Assembly (NCBI RefSeq): GCF_039889165.1
Contig: NZ_JAYMYY010000001.1
Coordinates: forward strand, 1,781,017 to 1,845,016
DNA: 64,000 nt
Direction of reading: 5' to 3'
Source of the DNA: Pseudocitrobacter cyperus
GTDB lineage: Bacteria > Pseudomonadota > Gammaproteobacteria > Enterobacterales > Enterobacteriaceae
How positions within the stretch are numbered: position 1 is the stretch's first letter; each line of letters begins with the position of its first letter. Below, one piece after another: positions 44,735 through 54,376 of the stretch. The translations under genes were made by a program, and so were the position numbers. The notes below the pieces were generated by a model. The model saw only the letters and a list, made by a program, of their open reading frames with translations. It was not told the DNA's origin and did no database searches.

Positions 44735-46028
44735 CGACAGTTCCTGCTGTTGCTTCATTGCCAGGGAGAGCTTCCAGGGCAGAGATAAAATCACCGGTAT
44801 ATTTAAGTGTCGTATCTTCATTGTCACCAACATATTCAGTAATATCTTTATAGGCATACCAGCCAGCACTTTCGCCGCCCCCTGTGACACGGGAAGACAA
44901 CAAATTAATTAACTTCATCGAACTGTCATAAACCCGAATACCTACGCCACTGGCCACCCCTTCTGCACCGTAGTTATTATCTAGTAGCCAGGTAATGCCG
45001 CCGCTGGAATTTTTAAGGCCCAACGTTTCCGCTGCCTCCACAGCTATTTGCTGATTAACCAAAAAACCGACGGCGACATTTGGATTACTGGAGGAGCTTG
45101 TTACCCCTGATACCGCATCTTTATCGCAATCCAGCGTTATGGAGAATGGCTGTTGACTCACACCGCCACTATTGAGTTCACCGGTGCCGATTTTCGGGAA
45201 TACTACCCGGTCGGTGTAATCTTTCAGAATACACATTGCACCACGGGTGACGGTAATCGAATTATACAAGCTCCAGGCTCCTGGCCAATACGTATAATAG
45301 CCATCTTTTTGGCTCCCACTGTCACCGCCCTCACTTATTGCCGTCGCCATACCGGGCCCTTTAAAGACCAAATAACCATTACTCGTCGGATTTTTGTAAA
45401 CAACGGTACTCGCACCGCTTGAAAAGTAAGAGGTCTGATCGGTTTTAATCAGTTCAAGAAACGCATCACTGAATGCAGAAGCTGGAATAAAAATATACGT
45501 TCCGTCATCATACCATTCTGAAGATGAGAGTTTACGAGACTGCCAACGGTTCGTGTAGTAAAGCCCCGTTTTAAGGTTAGTAATTCGTAAAGCAACGTTT
45601 TTGGCATAGGTGTAATAACCCCCCTCGATATCCTCTACAGGATATTGACCCGCGTAGGGGTTACTACCTGCAGTCGCATACATTTCATACAGGCTATCTT
45701 CATCTGCTTTAGCGCAGCGAAAAAGTACACGATTCGCACTATAATCTGAATCTTTTACAGCTTGAGTAATAAAATTGCCCGTCGCCGCGGAGAGAACCGT
45801 TCCGCTGGGTAACGATGCGACTCCCGAACCGATACTTATCATCGGGGATAAGCCTAATTGCGCCGTACAGCCGTCGCATGCGCCTGTCCAACTGCTCGCA
45901 ACATAACCGGCGTTGATAGCACTCGTGCTAAGCTGAGTCGTTGCGGTCACTTTTATACAATTTGCCCCTGCGACGGGCGCCAGCATTAACGCCAGCAATC
46001 CGGCAAAATAAACAGGTTTCAACGTCAT
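44700..46028 (-). CDS. Large fimbrial tip adhesin, cluster 2
   Basis: 442 aa with a signal peptide (YFAGLLALMLAPVAGANC). It has a long N-terminal domain of about 270 residues rich in Tyr, Ser and Gly (YATAGSNPYAGQYPVED; SQKDGYYTYWPGAWSLYN), then a pilin-like domain (RVVFPKIGTGELN ... ITLDCDKDAVSG) ending DAQLQVVVSFQ. The two-domain build and operon position point to the tip lectin. The ligand-binding domain is not one I recognise. Its start overlaps the usher stop (ATGA). Confidence 0.82.
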   Translation of the reverse strand: MTLKPVYFAGLLALMLAPVAGANCIKVTATTQLSTSAINAGYVASSWTGACDGCTAQLGLSPMISIGSGVASLPSGTVLSAATGNFITQAVKDSDYSANRVLFRCAKADEDSLYEMYATAGSNPYAGQYPVEDIEGGYYTYAKNVALRITNLKTGLYYTNRWQSRKLSSSEWYDDGTYIFIPASAFSDAFLELIKTDQTSYFSSGASTVVYKNPTSNGYLVFKGPGMATAISEGGDSGSQKDGYYTYWPGAWSLYNSITVTRGAMCILKDYTDRVVFPKIGTGELNSGGVSQQPFSITLDCDKDAVSGVTSSSSNPNVAVGFLVNQQIAVEAAETLGLKNSSGGITWLLDNNYGAEGVASGVGIRVYDSSMKLINLLSSRVTGGGESAGWYAYKDITEYVGDNEDTTLKYTGDFISALEALPGNEATAGTVDAQLQVVVSFQ

Positions 46029-48643
46029 GACTTATCTTCCTCACACACCGCGTTTAGCTGAACTGGCTCAGCCTCTTCATCAACAGGTTTATCCAGTTGA
46101 TAGCGGATCCGACACTGGGCATTCGCCGCATCTCCCCACTTAACGAGCAGTACCCCGCTTTGTTCTGGCAGGCGCGCATAGGCCATCCCGGCCTGGCCGA
46201 CCATCCCGATATTTTTACCTTCCGCGCTCAGGACATCCGCCCCCATAGGAACCAGCGTACCGTCCGGCGTTTTGGCAATAATCAGAACCGGGCGCCCATA
46301 GACTGTTTCAAAATCCACTCGCGCGACAGAACCGGCATACGGCACCAGACGCGCACTACCGCCATTGATTTCAACGTTCTGATTCATGGTACGCGTGTCC
46401 AGGCTGACCTGGTTTTTCCGATACGGCACCAGAGAAGGCAAAATCGCGTTGCCGAAACTATCAATGCGGGAACCTTGCCCGTTGCGTACCAGCGCGCCTT
46501 TCGCCCCATCCGCGTGAACCAGCGCAAAGGTCTCGCTGGCATAAGGCCCGTAAGTCACCCCTTTCTCATGAACAACTAACGTGCCGTTGGTGCCCAGCCC
46601 CAACTGTTTGAACCCCTGCCCCTGGGACCAGGAGGCGCTCATCGTCCCCACTGATGTGCGATCCTGCACGTTAGCTCCCCACGAGGTATCATGCCCGCTC
46701 GCGTTCTCGCGATACTGGTCGTAGCTGCCATAGATGGAATAAGAGTAACGGCTGTCATCCCCGGCCGACCCGGACAGGGTCGCGGTGGTGGTGCGGCTGT
46801 ATTTATCCTGACTCATATCCATGGATACGCGTGATGAGGTATCACGCCATTCAAGCGGCATAGAGAAGTTTATTGAGATGATATTCTCGGTCGTTTTCTT
46901 ATAATTATCCGTGTTGTAGTCGCTATCATTAACGCTATAAAGATTGCCATTATCCCAACTGGTGCGCTGACGTCCGGCGCTGATGTTGTAGTTCACTTTT
47001 CCCCAGTTGTTCCCATAGGTGAGTTGCAACTCGCTGACGCGCGGACGGCTTCCGTAATAGTCGGTGGTACTCGCGCTGAATCCCAACGTACCAAAGCCAA
47101 ACATATCCTGGCTCATCGTCGCGGCCAGGCGATTTCTCTGCTGCAACGTATCGGAGTACCAGGTTTCGCCATTTTTATTCTCACGGCGCATCCCGAGGAT
47201 ATCCTGCAAATCACGATAGCCACTGGTTGAGTACCGGTAAGCCGCAAGCACGAGGTTAGTGCGGGTCGCAAAGCTTTTGCTGTAAGACAACTCAGCTCGC
47301 CAGCCGGTACTGGTCTCATCATTAGCCTCTTTTGCATGAGACCAGGTGGTATTCAACGCAATCGCCCCTGCCTGAGAAGCCCAAACCCCACCGAGGAGCA
47401 GTGCTTCATAATCATGGGCAAGGCGCATCCCGCTGTTCAATGTGAGGCTGTTATTCACACCGTATTGCAATACACCTTCCGTGAAATCGTTATCCACCGA
47501 GTAGTAATTGCGCACACGCCCGGCGGCAAATTCATAGGAGAGATTTCCCGGGCGAACGGAATCCGGCACCGCCGCGTATGGCACGGTAAAAGACGAGGTT
47601 TTCCCGTCTGCGGAAATTACATCAACATGAAGGTCGCCATTACTTTTGGTGTTATACAGATCGCTGATAACAAACGGCCCCGGCGGCACAGTTGTTTCAT
47701 AAATGACGCGATCCTGCTGTTTGATCACCACGCGTGAGTTTGATGTGGCAGTACCAATCACCTCTGGCGCATATCCGCGTTTACCCTGCGGCCACATGCG
47801 CTGATCGGTTTCCAGTTTGATCCCGTTAAATGAGATCCCGCCGAACATACTGGTGCTGGTGTAGTTATCCCCCAGGCTCAACTGGCTGGAAATATCCGGC
47901 AGCGGACGCTGTACCCATGTCCGCACGGCATTCCATTTATAGGCGCTTCCGGCGGTATTGCTGTCCATATAACGCAGGTTAGCCTGATGGCGAGCCTGCC
48001 AAAGGCCCGCATTCGCCCCGATGTTCATCATGCTCCAGAGGTAGCTATAGGTGCTGCCGCTGGCGCTGTTTTCATTGTGATAATAGTTTGTACTATGACG
48101 AGCAAAAAGCACGGGGGCGCCGCTGTTCCATTCGGAAACAGGGATAAAGCCTCGTGGCTGACGGAAAAGCGAAACCTGTGGAACAACAAACTCCAGAACC
48201 AGGTTTGCGGTGTCGAAATGCCAGTTTGCACGCTTGACCCTTTGCGCCAGAAAAATGCACTCGTCCGTGGCGCTACTCGCGTCGGCATCCGGTTTTAACT
48301 GCAGGAGTTTTAGTAATGCCGGATCAAGACAAGGCGATGCGGAAGCGGCATCCGGAGTGATTTTCCTGAAAGTTACCGGCATTTCCGTTGCCAGGATTTC
48401 ACCATTCAGTGAGATATCGACCAGTTGCTTACCTTCAGCGATAGCCACCTCTTTCTGGCTAAATTTATCCAGGTCAATATGGTGCTCAAGGGAAGTACCG
48501 GTAAGCAGGTTTGAGTCAAAGCGGTATTCTTCAGCCCGCGCGCTGTTCTGCATCGCGAGCTGTAAAAAGAACGCGACGGCGCTCAGGTAAAAGGCGACAG
48601 AATATCCTTTTTCATGTGCATTAGAGTTGAACGTCGTATTCAT
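46025..48643 (-). CDS. Outer-membrane fimbrial usher, cluster 2
   Basis: 872 aa usher with the N-terminal domain (YRFDSNLLTGTSLEHHIDLD), barrel/plug region (APEVIGTATSNSRVVIKQQD; YETTVPPGPFVISDLY) and C-terminal domains with Cys near the end (NAQCRIRYQLDKP ... NAVCEEDKS). A charged tail of about 20 residues follows the usual end. It overlaps the chaperone by 23 bp and the adhesin by 4 bp. Clearly different in sequence from the cluster 1 usher. Confidence 0.94.
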   Translation of the reverse strand: MNTTFNSNAHEKGYSVAFYLSAVAFFLQLAMQNSARAEEYRFDSNLLTGTSLEHHIDLDKFSQKEVAIAEGKQLVDISLNGEILATEMPVTFRKITPDAASASPCLDPALLKLLQLKPDADASSATDECIFLAQRVKRANWHFDTANLVLEFVVPQVSLFRQPRGFIPVSEWNSGAPVLFARHSTNYYHNENSASGSTYSYLWSMMNIGANAGLWQARHQANLRYMDSNTAGSAYKWNAVRTWVQRPLPDISSQLSLGDNYTSTSMFGGISFNGIKLETDQRMWPQGKRGYAPEVIGTATSNSRVVIKQQDRVIYETTVPPGPFVISDLYNTKSNGDLHVDVISADGKTSSFTVPYAAVPDSVRPGNLSYEFAAGRVRNYYSVDNDFTEGVLQYGVNNSLTLNSGMRLAHDYEALLLGGVWASQAGAIALNTTWSHAKEANDETSTGWRAELSYSKSFATRTNLVLAAYRYSTSGYRDLQDILGMRRENKNGETWYSDTLQQRNRLAATMSQDMFGFGTLGFSASTTDYYGSRPRVSELQLTYGNNWGKVNYNISAGRQRTSWDNGNLYSVNDSDYNTDNYKKTTENIISINFSMPLEWRDTSSRVSMDMSQDKYSRTTTATLSGSAGDDSRYSYSIYGSYDQYRENASGHDTSWGANVQDRTSVGTMSASWSQGQGFKQLGLGTNGTLVVHEKGVTYGPYASETFALVHADGAKGALVRNGQGSRIDSFGNAILPSLVPYRKNQVSLDTRTMNQNVEINGGSARLVPYAGSVARVDFETVYGRPVLIIAKTPDGTLVPMGADVLSAEGKNIGMVGQAGMAYARLPEQSGVLLVKWGDAANAQCRIRYQLDKPVDEEAEPVQLNAVCEEDKS

Positions 48644-49352
48644 TTGCCACCCTGGCTCCGTAATCGTTTATATACGTTACTTTTACTTTCGACTGCCGGC
48701 CCTTTTGCGCCGTGCCGCCATTAAGAGAAATATCCTGCGATTCGAAAGGTGAAATCATCGGGATTTTTCCTTTCTGCGCATTGCCATCAACTTGCACATC
48801 CGTGAGCGACACAAAGAACGGTGAGTTATTTTTAATAGTGATACCGCCATTCGATGACACAAACGACAACATCTCGCCTATTTTTTTCGGGTTAGCCGTT
48901 ATTTCTGCTGGACGATAAAAAACCTTCAGTCGATTTTTCAGCATAAGTACTATCTTATTCTTTTTCTCTCCCCCGAGATTTGACGGCGGGATCTGTAAGA
49001 AATTAAAATAAAATACACTTTCACGATCTGTAGGTAGTTGCGGATTACCCATTTTCGAAAGACGAAGTACCTGGCCTTCATTCGCGGCAATTCGAAACGA
49101 CGCCGGGGTAATCATAAATGGCGATTTGCCTGTAGCCGGTGTTGACTCGGCATCACCGCTATCCAGCCATGCCTGAATAACATAAGGAAAGTTGTCACGA
49201 TTACGCAGTTGAATATCGACAGATTGATCTTCTGCATGATAGACAACCCGCGAGCCAATCATAATTACAGTAGCGCTGGCATTTTTATAGACGAAAAGTG
49301 AAACCAATAAAGCGACAGCCACTACAGCCCGAACAAATCCATTACGCTGCAT
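48621..49352 (-). CDS. Periplasmic fimbrial chaperone, cluster 2 (first)
   Basis: 243 aa with a signal peptide (VVAVALLVSLFVYKNASA) and PapD-type blocks (SRVVYHAEDQSVDIQLRN; RESVFYFNFLQIPPS; LMLKNRLKVFYRP). It follows the pilin after 99 bp and presumably chaperones it; a second chaperone gene closes the operon. Confidence 0.93.
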   Translation of the reverse strand: MQRNGFVRAVVAVALLVSLFVYKNASATVIMIGSRVVYHAEDQSVDIQLRNRDNFPYVIQAWLDSGDAESTPATGKSPFMITPASFRIAANEGQVLRLSKMGNPQLPTDRESVFYFNFLQIPPSNLGGEKKNKIVLMLKNRLKVFYRPAEITANPKKIGEMLSFVSSNGGITIKNNSPFFVSLTDVQVDGNAQKGKIPMISPFESQDISLNGGTAQKGRQSKVKVTYINDYGARVANEYDVQL

Positions 49353-49451
49353 AATATTTCTCGCGAATTTTTATATTAAAGAGCCATCCCTGGCGATCTG
49401 ATAAAAGCTAATGCTTATTCAGACCATTCCATTTTTTTTGCATCATGCAAA

Positions 49452-49985
49452 TTATTCGTATACAACGGCATACTGCATAGTACCTTCAACTTCACCGGCA
49501 GTAGATGCAGCAGTTGCATAGTACTGAGCGGTATAAGTTGCAGAAGCTTCGCTTTCGCCAGATGCCAGAGACAGGTCGCCATCAGCAGTAAATTCAGAAG
49601 TCAGGTCAATAACGGTATTCGCGGTATCCAGGATCTGAACTTCAACGTTTGCAGCAGCATCGCTGGCGATGTTGCCCAGGTTACCGTTAGTGCTAACGTT
49701 ATTACCTGCAAAACGCGTAGAGATGGTTTTACCATCCAGCGCAGCCGGGCAATCAGTTACAGCGATATCGAAAGTCGTTTGACCTGCAGTATCAGCCGCA
49801 GCAGCCAGGTCTGAAGTGCTTACAGTTGGCAGAAGCACCAGCGGAGAGCTGGAATTACCATTTACGGTTACAGAACAGGTTTCGTCTGCGACTTCACCTT
49901 TAAAAGTAATGGTGTTATCAGAAGCTGCGAAAGCCTGAGACGCGAACAGAACACTTAATGCTGATGCAATAACCAGTTTTTTCAT
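49452..49985 (-). CDS. Type 1-like major fimbrial subunit, cluster 2
   Basis: Start at 49985, giving the signal peptide MKKLVIASALSVLFASQAFA; the longer frame to 50156 is unsupported. 177 aa. The Cys pair is in GEVADETCSVTVNG and VTDCPAALDG; the end is EGTMQYAVVYE, with the penultimate Tyr pattern slightly extended. First gene of the leftward cluster 2 operon (pilin, chaperone, usher, adhesin, chaperone). Confidence 0.92.
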   Translation of the reverse strand: MKKLVIASALSVLFASQAFAASDNTITFKGEVADETCSVTVNGNSSSPLVLLPTVSTSDLAAAADTAGQTTFDIAVTDCPAALDGKTISTRFAGNNVSTNGNLGNIASDAAANVEVQILDTANTVIDLTSEFTADGDLSLASGESEASATYTAQYYATAASTAGEVEGTMQYAVVYE

Positions 49986-50836
49986 TTTTATTACTCCATG
50001 TATTAGATTGCGCTCGCTATTGGAGCGCTTGAACTCAAACTTATATGATATATGAAAGCTGCCCTTTAATGCTTTATTCATCGCATCGCCACCGCAAGCT
50101 GACGTAAATATAATTGCACCCATGTTGTTTTTTGTAAATAAGACTAAAAGATGCAACTTTTTAAGCTTGATAAAAAATTAGAATTAATACGATCTATTAA
50201 ATAAAAACTAAATTAATTAACTGCAATGACATTATTAACGCGAAGCAGACCCGCAATCGCACAAAAAAAAAGTGGATAATAATTCCTACAAAAGATAACA
50301 AAAACAATCAAAGGTTTTATTGTAGATATAAAATAGTTAATCGAAATAATCAGATATGATCTTTTTGCGATCTAACATGTTAAAATTAAGTTAAAAAATG
50401 ACCAATAACATCACCATACGAGATGTTTTACCCAGACCCAGGGTAAAGAATCCATATAATTAATTGATTTTAAAAGGTTATCTTTTAATATGGCGATTTA
50501 TATCGCCATGCTTTTCTTTTGCAGTCATTACGTCTGCAAAGGTGAGAATCAATAGAATTTCATTAAATGACATCAATGGAAATGGTTCTGGATTGCAGTC
50601 AAATGTAAAAGCGACCCGGTAAAAACTCCGCAAATAAATATTGCGCTGTGAATATGCTTTCTTTGATTTCCGTGTACTCGTATACTGAAACTAAGTAATA
50701 ATACCAGTCTAATATTTTTAGAATTATTACTAAATCCATCAGCATAAATAGAATTATTGCTATTTCACCCGTTTTTGAATAAAAAAACCTGGCATGCAGC
50801 CATCGCCTTTAATGGCAGGTATATAAGGAACGAGAT
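49986..50836. promoter_or_regulatory. Long AT-rich divergent region, fimbrial cluster 2 / autotransporter
   Basis: 851 bp with no supported gene. It must hold the promoters for the leftward pilin and the rightward autotransporter. 50160-50420 and 50690-50780 are especially A/T-rich, fitting an H-NS-bound spacer. I found no invertible-element repeats by eye. Confidence 0.45.
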
Positions 50837-53800
50837 ATGCTCAAGAGAAATAAAAAACGGCTATTAAATAAAATCAGCTTACTGAATTGCATTTGTTTAA
50901 TACCGGTGTCGACGTTTGCAGTATCGTATTCACCCTGGCAAGTCAGCGATGGCTCAGCACTTGATGTCACCAGTAGCTATCGCGCTACGCAACAGGGTGA
51001 TTATGAGCTTTACAGCTATGGCGATGGGAGCAAACTCACAACGACGGCACCTGGTCTGGTTTTTAGTTCCAGCTATGCCAGTACCAATGTTGCACAGGCG
51101 CTTAAAGGGGGCGAAATATCACTGACCGACGCGATACTCCAGAGTACTGGCGCCTCCTCCTCGGTGTTATTAGCGCAGGGGGGAACCCTCGATGTCACCG
51201 GTGGCAGCATTATTAGCAACGGCAGCGGTACCTCATGGGGTATCAATGCCCAGTCATCCTCCATCGTGACGCTCAATGGCACGGGGCTAACCTATACCAG
51301 CGGTGGTTCCGGCGCAGCTATTTCGCTCGCATCCAGTGAGCTGCAGGCCCAGGACGTGACGATTACATCCAACGGCAACTCTGCGGTATTAATCAACCGC
51401 GGTTCAAACGCCAGTTTTGATAACAGCAGTATCAGTGCGCAGGGGAACGCCACCGGGATCGCCGCAACCGGGAGCAACGCCAATGTGCTGGCGCAGGTCA
51501 GCCTTACTGACAGTAAAATCACTACGGAAAACGCCACCGGTATAAGGGGCATGTATTCCGACATCACGCTTAATAATACAAATGTGGAAACGCACGGCGA
51601 CGCGGCACATGCGCTGGATGTCAATGTGGCCACACAAATGAATGTGACCGGCGGGACGTTCCAGACTTCGGGCAGTAAAAGTTTTGCCGCGTGGGTAGTG
51701 GACGAAGCATCGTCGTTGACGGCTCAGGATGCTTCCTTCGTGACGACCGGCGAAGGCGCACATGCAGTCGCCGTGCAAAAAGGTAGCGCAACGCTCAGCG
51801 ACAGCGCCCTGACCACCAGCGGTAATGATGCTTATGCGTTATATAGTGAAACCGCCGTTACAGGCAGCAGGTTAACCCTCAATACTTATGGCGATAATGG
51901 GATCGGCATGATGGCCGCTCGTGGTGGGAGCGCGACGCTCACTGACAGCACCATAACCACCCACAGCGATGGCGCAGCCGGCGCACTGGCTTATCCACAA
52001 TCAACCGTGAATCTGGATAACGTTACCGTTACCACCTACGGTGACAACGCATATGGGCTGTGGGATTACGCTGGCACAATCAATGCATCGAACAGCACCG
52101 TCAGCACCACAGGTAACAGTGCCGGTCTGTATGCCAACGGCTATTCGGAGACGTTAAGTAACGACGTATCGCTGAAAAATGTGCAACTGAGCAGCGAAAA
52201 AGCTCAGGCAGTCAGCGCATCAGCGACAACACTGAATCTCGATCTACAGGACTCCACCTTAACGGGGGGAAATCAACAGGCTATCACCGTACAAAGTTCG
52301 CAGGATGACGACGCGAGCTACTACAGCACCGTCAGCGTTACTGCCAATAACACCGTGCTTAATGGCGCCACCCAAAACATCTCCACCCTCTCCCTTGATA
52401 GCAGCAGCGTCTGGAATGTCAGCGCGGACTCCACACTGGCTTCACTGACTAACAACGGCACGATTAACTACAGCAGCGACGGACAGGCCCGAACGATCAC
52501 CGTTTCGGGAAATTACGCAGGCGATGGCGGGACGCTGGTGCTGAATACCGTGCTGGGAGACGATAGCTCGCAAACGGATAAACTGGTTGTTCTGGGCGAT
52601 GTAGAAGCCGGGACAACGGCGACATCCATTAATAACCTTGGCGGTTCAGGCGCGCAAACCGTTGAAGGCATAGAAATTGTCAGCGTCTCCGGGACATCCT
52701 GGGGGGAATTTACCAAAGCGGGCCGTATTGTCGCCGGGGCCTATGATTACGATATCGTTAAAAAGGGACAGAGCTGGTATCTCACAAGCAGTACTGAAGA
52801 AACCGATCCGGGCGATAACGGCGGCGGCGATAACGGCGGCGGTGATAACGGCGGCGGTGACAACGGCGGCGGTGACAACGGCGGCGGTGACAACGGCGGC
52901 AGTGATAACGGCGGCAGTGATAACGGCGGCAGTGACAACGGCGGCAGTGACAACGGCGGCAGTGACAACGGCGGCAGTGACAACGGCGGCAGTGACAACG
53001 GCGGCAGTGACAACGGCGGCAGTGACAACGGCGGCAGTGATAACGGCGGCAGTGATAACGGCGGCAGTGATAACGGCGGCAGTGATAACGGCGGCAGTGA
53101 TAACGGCGGCAGTGATAACGGCGGCAGTGATAACGGCGGCAGTGATAACGGCGGCGGCACGGCCATAACCCCTGTCGTCCGCCCTGAAATGGGGGCATGG
53201 CTGGCAAACCAGCAGGCCGCAAACACGCTCTTTATGATGCAACTTCATGACCGCGAAGGCGCTCGTTATTTAAGCCAGAACGATCATGGTGCCGGGATGT
53301 GGCTGCGTCAGGTCGGTGAGCATAATCGCTCCCACGACAGCAGCGGACAACTGAAAACCCAGTCAAATCGCTACACGGTACAGATCGGTGCCGATCTTGC
53401 TCAGTGGAATTTCACTGCGAAAGACCGCCTTTACGCAGGGATGATGGCAGGCTACGGTCATAGCGACAGCCGTACCGACTCTGGTGTTTCCGGCTACTCA
53501 GCGAAAGGTCGCGTCAGCGGCTATAGCTTTGGCCCGTATGCCACCTGGTATGAGGACATCGCCACGCGTGAGGGAGCCTATGTCGACAGTTGGCTACTCT
53601 ATAACACATTTGACAACACCGTTTCCGGGCAGGATCTCGCACGGGAAAATTACACATCACGCGGCGTACAGGCATCACTGGAGAGTGGTTATAGCATCAA
53701 ACTCACCGATAACGGCGCTCTGAGCAGTTGGGTGCAACCCAAAATGCAAATCGTCTGGTCAAATATCACCGCTGACGATCACACGGAAGCTAACGGTACC

Positions 53801-54130
53801 CGCGTTCATCAGCAAACGCAGTCGAACGTTATGACTCGCCTTGGGGTTCGCGCCTGGTTACGCGGCCACAGTGCGTATGATGCCGACACCGGACGTGAGT
53901 TCCAGCCCTTTGTCGAAACGAGTTGGTTGCATAATACTCATAACTGGAGCATCCGGATGGATGATACAACCCACTATATTGATGGCTCACGCAATATTGC
54001 GGAGCTAAAAGTGGGGGTCGAAGGACATATTGCTCCAGCAGTTGATATGTGGGGTAACGTCACCCAGCAATTGGGGGACGCAGGCTATTCCTCAACCCAG
54101 GCCATGCTTGGTATAAAATATCGCTTCTAA
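50837..54130 (+). CDS. Autotransporter adhesin (AIDA/pertactin-like type V secretion)
   Basis: 1097 aa. Signal peptide at about 1-28 (basic N-terminus, then ISLLNCICLIPVSTFA). Passenger (about 29-655) is a right-handed beta-helix with repeating Ser/Thr/Asn/Gly turns (for example LTDSTITTHSDGAAGALAYP, VTTYGDNAYGLWDYAGTINA). A flexible DNGGS-repeat linker spans about 660-774, followed by an autotransporter beta-barrel (about 800-1097) ending in the aromatic-terminated GIKYRF. The passenger would be displayed at the surface, probably for adhesion or aggregation. Single gene with a downstream hairpin, between fimbrial cluster 2 and peptide 3. Confidence 0.93.
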   Translation: MLKRNKKRLLNKISLLNCICLIPVSTFAVSYSPWQVSDGSALDVTSSYRATQQGDYELYSYGDGSKLTTTAPGLVFSSSYASTNVAQALKGGEISLTDAILQSTGASSSVLLAQGGTLDVTGGSIISNGSGTSWGINAQSSSIVTLNGTGLTYTSGGSGAAISLASSELQAQDVTITSNGNSAVLINRGSNASFDNSSISAQGNATGIAATGSNANVLAQVSLTDSKITTENATGIRGMYSDITLNNTNVETHGDAAHALDVNVATQMNVTGGTFQTSGSKSFAAWVVDEASSLTAQDASFVTTGEGAHAVAVQKGSATLSDSALTTSGNDAYALYSETAVTGSRLTLNTYGDNGIGMMAARGGSATLTDSTITTHSDGAAGALAYPQSTVNLDNVTVTTYGDNAYGLWDYAGTINASNSTVSTTGNSAGLYANGYSETLSNDVSLKNVQLSSEKAQAVSASATTLNLDLQDSTLTGGNQQAITVQSSQDDDASYYSTVSVTANNTVLNGATQNISTLSLDSSSVWNVSADSTLASLTNNGTINYSSDGQARTITVSGNYAGDGGTLVLNTVLGDDSSQTDKLVVLGDVEAGTTATSINNLGGSGAQTVEGIEIVSVSGTSWGEFTKAGRIVAGAYDYDIVKKGQSWYLTSSTEETDPGDNGGGDNGGGDNGGGDNGGGDNGGGDNGGSDNGGSDNGGSDNGGSDNGGSDNGGSDNGGSDNGGSDNGGSDNGGSDNGGSDNGGSDNGGSDNGGSDNGGSDNGGSDNGGSDNGGGTAITPVVRPEMGAWLANQQAANTLFMMQLHDREGARYLSQNDHGAGMWLRQVGEHNRSHDSSGQLKTQSNRYTVQIGADLAQWNFTAKDRLYAGMMAGYGHSDSRTDSGVSGYSAKGRVSGYSFGPYATWYEDIATREGAYVDSWLLYNTFDNTVSGQDLARENYTSRGVQASLESGYSIKLTDNGALSSWVQPKMQIVWSNITADDHTEANGTRVHQQTQSNVMTRLGVRAWLRGHSAYDADTGREFQPFVETSWLHNTHNWSIRMDDTTHYIDGSRNIAELKVGVEGHIAPAVDMWGNVTQQLGDAGYSSTQAMLGIKYRF
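52814..53158 (+). repeat. 23-copy 15-bp in-frame tandem repeat in the autotransporter
   Basis: Units of GAYAACGGCGGCRGY encode DNGG[GS]. Copies 1-5 and 23 encode DNGGG, and 6-22 encode DNGGS. The Asp codon falls in blocks: GAT in copies 1-3, GAC 4-6, GAT 7-8, GAC 9-15, GAT 16-23, which suggests successive slippage expansions. Every length change keeps the frame. Confidence 0.97.
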
Positions 54131-54137
54131 CCTGCCA

Positions 54138-54166
54138 GCCCCTGTAAGCATGACGTTTACAGGGGC
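54138..54166 (+). terminator. Hairpin after the autotransporter gene
   Basis: Perfect ten-bp stem GCCCCTGTAA / TTACAGGGGC, nine-base loop, seven bp after the stop; no T-tract follows, so termination strength is uncertain. Confidence 0.6.
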
Positions 54167-54376
54167 ATTGCAATAATGAGCGCGATTACAGTAATACCTC
54201 AATGATAAGCAGATACGGTATCGACATCCCACCAGTTAAATTAAATAAAAAATATCGAATTAAATCGAAAACGAAGGAAGTTATCTGTTTTCATTCTTTT
54301 TTCTATATTAACAGAACATCAAAAGTATTATTTTTCTTCACGAGCATTGCTCTCTACATATTAAAAAGGAAAAATG

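Noticed and set aside
49986..50156. N-terminal extension of the cluster 2 pilin frame.
   Set aside because: The signal peptide begins at 49985; the extension lies in the regulatory spacer.
52646..53248. Long open frames on both strands across the DNGGS repeat (e.g. Ala/Val-Ile-Thr or Pro-Leu-Ser repeat proteins).
   Set aside because: A 15-bp repeat without stops keeps all its frames open; these are shadows of the autotransporter gene with no start or family support.
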